Assembly (NCBI GenBank): GCA_964570325.1
Contig: CAZMXS010000084.1
Span: 1 to 19,911, forward strand
DNA: 19,911 bases
Direction: 5' to 3'
Origin: CAZMXS01 sp964570325
GTDB lineage: Bacteria; Verrucomicrobiota; Kiritimatiellia; CAIQIC01; CAZMXS01
This document shows, piece by piece, positions 14,009 to 19,911 of the stretch. A program made the position numbers and the translations under genes. The notes beneath the pieces are model-generated. The model worked only from the letters and a program-made list of their open reading frames with translations. It did not search any database and was not told where the DNA came from. Positions within the stretch are counted from its first letter, which is position 1. Each line of letters opens with the position of its first letter.

Positions 14009-17000
14009 TCAAGGATGGAAGTTGCGCGTGCGAAAATATCCCGTGTCCGTCGTGATCGGCCAGTCCAGGCGCACGGTGTCGCTCGTGGCGCACACGGCGC
14101 CGGCATTGGTCCAGGCGCCGAGCAGGCTGGTGGCAAATTCGGTCCGGTACCATTGGCCGGACGCCGTCGCGAAGCACAAGCCGGCGCAGTGGGCCGTGGA
14201 GACGATCTCCATGCGCGCCCATTGCAACCAGGCGTCGGCCGCCGGCGTGTTTCCCAGATGCCCCATATTGATGCGCGAGCCATTGGGCGCTGGCTCGTTC
14301 GCGTAATCCAGCGCCGGGTCGCCGGAGTCAATACACGGCGAAACCGACAGCAGGCGCCAATCGCCGGCCGCCGCGCTGACCGGCAGCGGGTTCGTGTTCA
14401 AATTGCCCTCCCCGGCGTTCGGCAGGGGCAGGTCGCAGTCCGAGTAAACCACGCTGACGGTCGCCGCCGCGTTTTGTTCAAAGGTCATGGCGTTATTCCA
14501 GATGATGGAGCTGTTAAGCCGGAGCGTGGCGTTGCCGTCCGCCGTGATATTGGAGGAATTGGCCGCGGCCGTGCAATTTTCCAGAAGAAGATGCGCGGTG
14601 TTGCCGACGCGCCAATCGCCCGCGTTGTTCAACGCCAGGACATTTTCCCATTCCAGCAACGCGCTTTCCGCGGTGTCTTCCGACTGGTGGTTGATCAGCC
14701 GGTCGGCGGTATTTTCCCGGAACTCCAAGTCTCGCGCCAGAAAGTATCGGTCCGGCGCGCTGAATTGAAAGATTGCTTCGCCCTGATTCTGGGCAAAGCG
14801 GCAGTGCTTCATCCAGTTCCAAGTGTCTCGCGCCATGTTGGGATTCGAAAGTCCAGGGTCAATGCGGAAAACGGCGCTATTGCCCGTGTTGCTGACAAAA
14901 TCGCAATCCCACATGTACAACCCGACGCCGGCCCAGCCGGAGGTGTTGGCCAGGCCGAACACCGCCGCGTTGTCCCGGTTGCCGGAGAACTCGCAGTTCC
15001 GGAACCCGACGCTGATATTGTCGTTCGTCACCCAGACGGCGGCGCCGTTGCCGGATTCGCCGACATGGCGCAAAATGAAGCCGTCCATGAAGACGCTGCT
15101 TTCACAGGACAACAGAGTGCCGCTGTTGGTGGTCCACAGCACGGGCCGATTGGTCGGCGAGGCTGCGATCAGGCGCGCCGCCATGCCCCAGTCCTGCGGC
15201 GGGATCAGCAGGTTTTCGTGATAAACGCCGGGGGCGACCACGACGGCGGTCGTCGCCGCCAACGCGGCCGCCAGCCCTTGCTGAATGGTCGGCTGATCGC
15301 CGGGCACCCGGATTGCCCCTGCCAGGTCGTGATAGCCGGCGCCGATGTCCGCGCGCGTGCCGTCGGGGTCCGGCGGGTCGTCCGGATCCCCCGCGTTAAT
15401 GCAAGTGGAGCCCAGCCCGCTCTGGAAATTGAACTGGAAGGCGTCGTTGGCCCAGGTGATTTCGCGGCCTTGTTTATGATACTGCGGCTGGCGCGGCGAG
15501 CTGAAACTGTTGGTCAGGCAGACGGCAATCGAACAGTAACTCATGTCGAAGCCGGACAGGTCGCCCGGCGGGCCAACGGCGCCCATTCCGGCGGAGGTGA
15601 TAACGCAGTTTTTCATCGTGCCGGTGATGTGCCCCGGAAACAGGGCGTTCATCCCGCTGGGGAGGATAAACGTGCAATTCCGGAAATTCGCGCAGGGGGC
15701 GTTGGACGCCAGAATGGGGGCGCTGAACTGGCAGTGGCGGAAATCCGCGGCCAGCGGTATGAGATCCGTGCGGTGGATTTGCAACGCCACGGGACTGCCC
15801 GCGGTGGAGCTGAACCGCACCGCGCTGGTCACCGCGCCCAACGCTTCCAGGCAACCGCCTTGGGCCACAATCAGTTGCCAGGAGCCGCCGAACTCCCAAT
15901 CGTTCATCAGTTCGACGCCCGGCAGCAGGACCAGCTTTTTCCCGCTACCCACAACCAGATCGGCGGCCAGCACGTAGGCGCCGGCCGGCAGGATATTGGT
16001 GTTGCCGTTGTGGATGAAATCTTCGTCGGTCAGGATGTTCTTGTCCGTGACGGTCAATTGCGCCGCCAGGTCGCTGATGTGAAAATCATTGGTGGCGTCG
16101 CGCACTTCCCAGCGGATCCAATACTGGCCGGCGGCGATATTGGTCACATCCAGGAACCCGAGGTGGACGGTCAGCGAAACATTGCTGGCGAGACAGGAGA
16201 AGGCGATGTGGTTGGAGAGGCTGGTGTCGCAGTCTATATTGGTGATGACCCAGGGGCAGGCGTTGAAGGAGTTGATGTCGAAGGTGATGTCCGCGATTAC
16301 CCCCGTGCCCTGGTCAATGTTGTAGCTGCGCGAGAACACACTGCCGCCGCCGGGCAGGGCCACGCGCATCCGCGCCTGGAATGATTCGCTGAAGGCGGGG
16401 AAGAGCGGGTCGCCCAGCAACGTGTAGAGCGAGCTGTTCCGCAGCCAGGCATAGAGGGCCATGTCGCCGATGGCCGGCCCGGCTGTCCCGCAAACCAGGT
16501 AGGAGCGGAAGAAATCCGCGTCGAAACCGTTGTAGGTGACGTCCTCCACCGTGCCCATGTAGGCCGTGTGCCCATACTGCGCGCGGGTATAGACTTTGCA
16601 GGGATGATCATTGAACGGGTCCAGCACGCAGCCGCTGCAGCCGAAGTTCACGCCGATCGGCTGGTTGGAGGCGTTGTTGGGGGAGTACCAGCCGCTGGCC
16701 CATTGCGGATACAGGTAGTACCCGTGTCCCCGCGCCCAGACCAGCGTGTGCGCGTCCAACGCCGGAAAAAGCCGGGCGGGCGGGGCATTGTAGAGCGTTC
16801 CATCAACGTCCAGCGGCAGGTAGGGATGAAAGATGTTGGTGTACCCCAGCAGCGTCGGACCGACCTCGTCGGCGCGCGGGATTAATTGCACCCGGTCGCT
16901 GCCCGCGCGGAAGATATTCGTGGCTTTTGCGACGCATTGGTCGGCCTCCCACGTGTTCTCGGCGGGGAGCCGGCCGACGGGAATCTGGCCTTGGGCATAG

Positions 17001-18007
17001 GCGAAGTCGGAGCTGTACCAGTAGTTAGTCACTACCTCGGTGTCGCCGCCCAGCAGGATATATTCGGCGCCGTTGGGGTAGAGCTGTTCCATGATGAACT
17101 GGCGGATGCGCTGGCAGTCCGCCTCGGCCGTGTTCGTATACACGGCGTAGATCTGGTCCAGGGTGATGATCCCCGCCTGGTGCTCGGCATCCGTGGAATG
17201 GAAAGCCCGCAAAGGCTCAAAAGCGGCGGCCAGGTTTGTGCTGGTGATGATTACATAGTAGTTTGTTGCGCCGCCGCCGCGCCGCCGCCGCGGCGCCAGC
17301 GCATCGTATGCCGCCAGTTGCTCCGGGTTGGCCACCAGGCGCGCGACCAGTTCGCGGTCTGCCGCGTGGTCGCGGGCGAACGGCGTCAGCGCCGCCCCGT
17401 CCGCGAGGTCCAGTTCCAGCGTCAGCTCGCGATCCAGTTCCAACTCGCCGCGCGCGGGATTGTAGCGGAACGGAGTGAACGCCAGATCGGCGATTCGGTA
17501 GCCCCGGAACTCCCACTCCCGCCATGTCGCCGGGGCGGCGGGGTAAACCGCGTCTGTCGCGTAAAGCCGGGCATCTTCGTGATTGGCTAGGGCCCAGGCG
17601 CGCGCTTGGGCCGGATCGGTCATGTCGTAGCCGGTATATGGCTGGTTGTTGAAGGCCAGTGGTCCGGTCAGCGGCACCCGTTCGACTCGCGCCCGTCGCG
17701 CCACCCGCGCGGCCTGCACGGTCATGCCCGGCGGCAATAGCACCGGGCACGTAAAAAACGGCAGGGCGGGCTGCCCGAACCGCGTGCGATCCGGTTGCGC
17801 ATTATCGAGGACTACGGCCGGCATGGCCGTGGTCTGCCCCAGACGCATGACCTGCGCGGTGACGACTGACAATCGGCCCGCCCAGAATGAAACTTGAAGC
17901 GTGTTATCCGCCGTTGGAGACACTTGCAGCTCGCCGCGGGCGCCGGTGGCCGCGACGCAAAGGCCGGCCAGCCAGCCGGCGAGGACTTTTCCCTTTTTCA
18001 TGCTCAT
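14009..18007 (-). CDS. Gingipain-type (C25) cysteine peptidase fused to a beta-helix
   Basis: From the ATG at 18007 the protein has 1332 residues. It has a signal peptide (MKKGKVLAGWLAGLCVAATG) and an N-terminal propeptide-like region (~25-240). The C25 caspase-like domain (~247-535) starts YYVIITSTNL and ends YTLLGDPLFPAF, the usual end of this family. His428 (ARGHGYY) is the likely catalytic histidine. Cys457 or Cys460 (NFGCSGC) is the nucleophile; the spacing of 29 or 32 residues is close to that of gingipain R. Beta-sandwich segments follow (~540-690). A right-handed beta-helix (~700-1255) includes DQPTIQQGLAAALAATTAVV and SPCIDSGDP. The C-terminal module (GQWYRTEFATSLLGAWTNAG, TGYFRTRNF) resembles the end of the 203-residue protein. 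Gingipains are secreted proteases, and the related PorU is a surface sortase. The role here is probably extracellular or on the surface. A GTG at 18070 is an in-frame earlier start but would bury the signal peptide; an ATG at 18001 is also possible. Confidence 0.87.
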   Translation of the reverse strand: MSMKKGKVLAGWLAGLCVAATGARGELQVSPTADNTLQVSFWAGRLSVVTAQVMRLGQTTAMPAVVLDNAQPDRTRFGQPALPFFTCPVLLPPGMTVQAARVARRARVERVPLTGPLAFNNQPYTGYDMTDPAQARAWALANHEDARLYATDAVYPAAPATWREWEFRGYRIADLAFTPFRYNPARGELELDRELTLELDLADGAALTPFARDHAADRELVARLVANPEQLAAYDALAPRRRRGGGATNYYVIITSTNLAAAFEPLRAFHSTDAEHQAGIITLDQIYAVYTNTAEADCQRIRQFIMEQLYPNGAEYILLGGDTEVVTNYWYSSDFAYAQGQIPVGRLPAENTWEADQCVAKATNIFRAGSDRVQLIPRADEVGPTLLGYTNIFHPYLPLDVDGTLYNAPPARLFPALDAHTLVWARGHGYYLYPQWASGWYSPNNASNQPIGVNFGCSGCVLDPFNDHPCKVYTRAQYGHTAYMGTVEDVTYNGFDADFFRSYLVCGTAGPAIGDMALYAWLRNSSLYTLLGDPLFPAFSESFQARMRVALPGGGSVFSRSYNIDQGTGVIADITFDINSFNACPWVITNIDCDTSLSNHIAFSCLASNVSLTVHLGFLDVTNIAAGQYWIRWEVRDATNDFHISDLAAQLTVTDKNILTDEDFIHNGNTNILPAGAYVLAADLVVGSGKKLVLLPGVELMNDWEFGGSWQLIVAQGGCLEALGAVTSAVRFSSTAGSPVALQIHRTDLIPLAADFRHCQFSAPILASNAPCANFRNCTFILPSGMNALFPGHITGTMKNCVITSAGMGAVGPPGDLSGFDMSYCSIAVCLTNSFSSPRQPQYHKQGREITWANDAFQFNFQSGLGSTCINAGDPDDPPDPDGTRADIGAGYHDLAGAIRVPGDQPTIQQGLAAALAATTAVVVAPGVYHENLLIPPQDWGMAARLIAASPTNRPVLWTTNSGTLLSCESSVFMDGFILRHVGESGNGAAVWVTNDNISVGFRNCEFSGNRDNAAVFGLANTSGWAGVGLYMWDCDFVSNTGNSAVFRIDPGLSNPNMARDTWNWMKHCRFAQNQGEAIFQFSAPDRYFLARDLEFRENTADRLINHQSEDTAESALLEWENVLALNNAGDWRVGNTAHLLLENCTAAANSSNITADGNATLRLNSSIIWNNAMTFEQNAAATVSVVYSDCDLPLPNAGEGNLNTNPLPVSAAAGDWRLLSVSPCIDSGDPALDYANEPAPNGSRINMGHLGNTPAADAWLQWARMEIVSTAHCAGLCFATASGQWYRTEFATSLLGAWTNAGAVCATSDTVRLDWPITTDTGYFRTRNFHP

Positions 18008-18074
18008 ATCAATACGCGGAGCCTGGTTTTCTGCATAGAGCGCGCAGATAACTTTCAACTCCGTAATCACACGC

Positions 18075-18104
18075 TTGAATAACCAGTATCGAAAAATATA
18101 TCAT
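18075..18104 (+). promoter_or_regulatory. Sigma-70-type promoter candidate for the ABC transporter genes
   Basis: TTGAAT (18075-18080) and TATCAT (18099-18104) resemble -35 and -10 hexamers (4/6 and 5/6 matches) with an 18-base spacer. They sit in an AT-rich island within otherwise GC-rich DNA. The ABC ATPase start is about 95 bases downstream. The element overlaps the inverted repeat at 18079-18120 and the divergent peptidase gene's upstream region. Confidence 0.4.
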
Positions 18105-18120
18105 TTAGATATTCGGTTAT
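18079..18120. promoter_or_regulatory. Operator-like inverted repeat upstream of C25 peptidase gene
   Basis: ATAACC (18079-18084) and GGTTAT (18115-18120) are inverted arms 30 bases apart. The inner flanks AGTATC and GATATTC extend the symmetry imperfectly. TATCGAAA (18087-18094) and CGGTTAT (18114-18120) also occur upstream of the RHS gene. The site lies between divergent genes and could control both the peptidase and the ABC genes. Confidence 0.4.
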
Positions 18121-18198
18121 GGCGCGGCGGCACGGATCGCAACACCGCAACGCTGGGAAGCATGTGGCGGAAGGGCGACCGGCCCGAAAGGGAGGCGT

Positions 18199-18924
18199 AT
18201 GACGGCGCAAACGAACGCGCGGGATCCAGAAGTCCGCCTGGAGGAAATCCACAAGACCTATATCATGGGCGAGGTGGATGTGCCCGTGCTGCGCGGTATC
18301 TCGCTGGACATTCACTCCGGCGAGCTGACGGTCATCCTCGGGGCGTCCGGCTCGGGCAAGAGCACGCTGCTGAACATCATCGGCGGCATTGATCGGCCGA
18401 CATCCGGCCGGATCCTGTTCGAGGGCCGCGAAATCAGCGCCGCGACGGACCAGCAACTGACCGAATACCGCCGCCAGAGCGTCGGTTTTGTGTTCCAATT
18501 CTACAACCTCGTGCCGTCGCTCACCGCGCGCGAAAATGTCGAGGTGTCCACCGAGATTGCCGACCAGCCCATGGATCCGGTCGCTGCGCTCCAAGAAGTC
18601 GGCTTGGGCGACCGCGTGGACCATTTCCCTGCGCAGATGTCCGGCGGTCAGCAGCAGCGGGTGGCCATTGCCCGCGCGCTGGCCAAGAATCCCCGGCTGA
18701 TGCTGTGTGACGAACCGACCGGCGCGCTGGATCACGAGACCAGCGTTAAAGTGCTGCAATTGTTGCAGGATTTGAACGCGCGCCTGGGCACGACCATCGT
18801 GATGATTACGCATGCGCCGCCGATCGCGGCCATGGCGCGCCAGGTGATCCGGATCGGCAGCGGCCGGGTCCAGGAAATCAAAATCAACCCTAATCCCAAG
18901 CGGGCGGACCAACTGGAGTGGTAG
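18199..18924 (+). CDS. ABC transporter ATP-binding protein (MacB/LolD type)
   Basis: The 241-residue ATPase has all expected motifs. These are Walker A GASGSGKST (48-56), the Q-loop glutamine at 100 (FVFQFYNLVPSLTARENV), the signature MSGGQQQR (147-154), Walker B LMLCDEPTGALD (167-178) and the switch histidine at 205 (MITHA). FQFYNLVPSLTARENVE and DEPTGALDHETS are typical of the MacB/LolD/FtsE group. Members of this group power lipoprotein release, macrolide or peptide efflux, or other periplasmic mechanical work rather than substrate import. The ATG at 18199 follows AAGGGAGG. The permease gene overlaps its end by 7 bases, so the two make one transporter. It is divergent from the secreted-protein locus and shares its AT-rich intergenic region. 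The substrate is unknown. Confidence 0.93.
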   Translation: MTAQTNARDPEVRLEEIHKTYIMGEVDVPVLRGISLDIHSGELTVILGASGSGKSTLLNIIGGIDRPTSGRILFEGREISAATDQQLTEYRRQSVGFVFQFYNLVPSLTARENVEVSTEIADQPMDPVAALQEVGLGDRVDHFPAQMSGGQQQRVAIARALAKNPRLMLCDEPTGALDHETSVKVLQLLQDLNARLGTTIVMITHAPPIAAMARQVIRIGSGRVQEIKINPNPKRADQLEW

Positions 18925-19911
18925 ACGTCCTCAACATAAAACTGCGGCGGGACCTCGTGCGTTCCCGCGGCATGCTGCTGGCGGTCGTGTCCATCATCGC
19001 GGCGGGCATTGGCGGCTTTGTCGGCATGTTGACCGCCTGTCGCAACCTGGCGGACGCGCGCCGCGACTATTACGCGTCCTGCCGGATGGCTGACTTCTGG
19101 GTGGATCTCAAAAAAGCGCCGGCCGCGGCCGCGCTGCGCGCAGCCGCAGTTCCCGGAGTCTCGATTGCGCAGACGCGGATCGCCTTCCCGGTAGTGATGG
19201 ACCTGCCCGGCGAAGCCTTGCCTGTTGGAGGGATCGTGGTCGCGTTGCCGGCGACGCCGACGCCCATTCTGAATAACATCATCATCCGCAGCGGCAGCTA
19301 TTTCACGGGCCAGCGCCGCAACGAGGTCATCGTGTTGCAGAAATTCGCCCGAATTTGGAATATCGCGCCCGGCGATACCATTGAGGTGGTCATGAATGGC
19401 CAGCGGAAATCGCTGTTCGTGGCCGGTCTGGCGATTGGTCCGGAGTTCATTTACGTGAGCGATTCGCGGTCGTTTGGCGTCTTTTTCATTCGGCGGGATT
19501 ATGCCGAGGAGATTTTCAATTTCCGGGGCGCGTGCAACCAGGTGGTCGGGACCTTTACGCCGGCGGGCGCCGCGCAACCGACGGCCGTGCTGCGCGAACT
19601 GGATCACCGCCTGGCCGGCTACGGCGTTTTCGCCGTCACGTCGCGCGCCCAACAATTCTCCAATCTCAATGTATCCGCCGAAATGAGCGGGCTGCAGACC
19701 ATGGCCGCGCTTTTCCCGCTGCTCTTTCTCAGTGTTGCCGCCATGGTGCTGAACGTGCTGATGAGCCGGATGGCCGAGCAACAGCGGATCGTTGTCGGCA
19801 CCCTGAAAGCGCTGGGTTATGGCAACGCGGCTCTCTTCCGGCATTTTCTCGCGTTCGGCCTGGTGGTGGGGGTGGCCGGCTCGATCCAGCACATCGTCGG
19901 CATCCGCGATG
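18918..19911 (+). CDS. ABC transporter permease, FtsX/MacB type (3' end beyond window)
   Basis: The open frame runs from 18918 to the window edge without a stop (331 codons visible). It begins NIKLRRDLVRSRGMLLAVVS, with a first membrane segment at ~19-40. A large extracytoplasmic domain of the MacB periplasmic-core type follows (~45-255; INIR-like IIIRSGSYFTGQRRNEVIVL, WNIAPGDTIEVVMNGQ). Then come two further membrane segments (~262-283 and ~307-323) flanking the cytoplasmic loop RMAEQQRIVVGTLKALGYG. That loop, followed by F-x-x-F-x-L, is the FtsX-family coupling signature. The likely start is GTG at 18918, which overlaps the ATPase stop by 7 bases, with GGGCGG at 18902-18907 as a possible ribosome binding site. 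An ATG at 18972 would fall inside the first membrane segment and is less likely. It forms an exporter with the upstream ATPase. Confidence 0.85.
   Translation, partial: MVDVLNIKLRRDLVRSRGMLLAVVSIIAAGIGGFVGMLTACRNLADARRDYYASCRMADFWVDLKKAPAAAALRAAAVPGVSIAQTRIAFPVVMDLPGEALPVGGIVVALPATPTPILNNIIIRSGSYFTGQRRNEVIVLQKFARIWNIAPGDTIEVVMNGQRKSLFVAGLAIGPEFIYVSDSRSFGVFFIRRDYAEEIFNFRGACNQVVGTFTPAGAAQPTAVLRELDHRLAGYGVFAVTSRAQQFSNLNVSAEMSGLQTMAALFPLLFLSVAAMVLNVLMSRMAEQQRIVVGTLKALGYGNAALFRHFLAFGLVVGVAGSIQHIVGIRD

Noticed and set aside
14015..16384. Long open frame on the plus strand opposite the C25 peptidase gene (789 codons)
   Set aside because: It is a by-product of GC-rich third-position codon use in the real minus-strand gene. 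The translation is rich in Arg, Gly and Val without domains, and the opposite frame has clear peptidase and beta-helix motifs.
18732..19892. Long open frame on the minus strand opposite the permease (386 codons)
   Set aside because: The plus-strand frame encodes a recognisable FtsX/MacB permease. The minus frame overlaps the ATPase end and has no recognisable domain.

Overview
The window is a high-GC bacterial chromosome segment, almost fully coding, with nine complete protein genes and one cut off by the right edge. No rRNA, tRNA, CRISPR array, transposase or phage gene is visible. Several traits suggest a member of the PVC superphylum, perhaps the Kiritimatiellota/Verrucomicrobiota side. 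These are large secreted proteins with beta-helix, YD-repeat and TSP3-like modules ending in a characteristic C-terminal beta-sandwich, a tandem AAGAGT hexamer repeat between genes, and the absence of operon-like gene order seen in proteobacteria. This placement is inference from style, not from a marker gene.

Left part (1-4013, + strand): a regulatory leader with a good sigma-54 promoter candidate precedes fliD, the flagellar filament cap. This FliD carries a LamG/concanavalin A-like domain inserted in its variable region. A GT-B glycosyltransferase follows 18 bases downstream and may glycosylate flagellar or surface proteins.

Queuosine block (4056-5716): queE and queD form a minus-strand pair with a 2-base gap, and queF is divergent on the plus strand. 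Together they cover three of the steps from 7,8-dihydroneopterin triphosphate to preQ1. FolE and QueC are not in the window.

Middle (5889-7529): a NYN-domain ribonuclease-like protein with a C-terminal LOTUS/OST-HTH domain, convergent with a DUF1275/YoaK membrane protein.

Secreted-protein locus (7703-18007, - strand), in transcription order: a gingipain-type C25 cysteine peptidase fused to a beta-helix; a 1858-residue RHS/YD-repeat protein with a beta-propeller N-terminus and a glycine-rich C-terminal tip; and a 203-residue secreted protein with a YD stub, calcium-binding TSP3-like motifs and a C-terminal module resembling that of the peptidase. The upstream regions of the first two genes share an inverted-repeat motif (ATAACC/GGTTAT arms plus TATCGAAA), which suggests common control. 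This locus is the best candidate in the window for an undescribed system.

Right end (18199-19911, + strand): a MacB/LolD-type ABC ATPase and an overlapping FtsX/MacB-type permease, truncated by the window edge.
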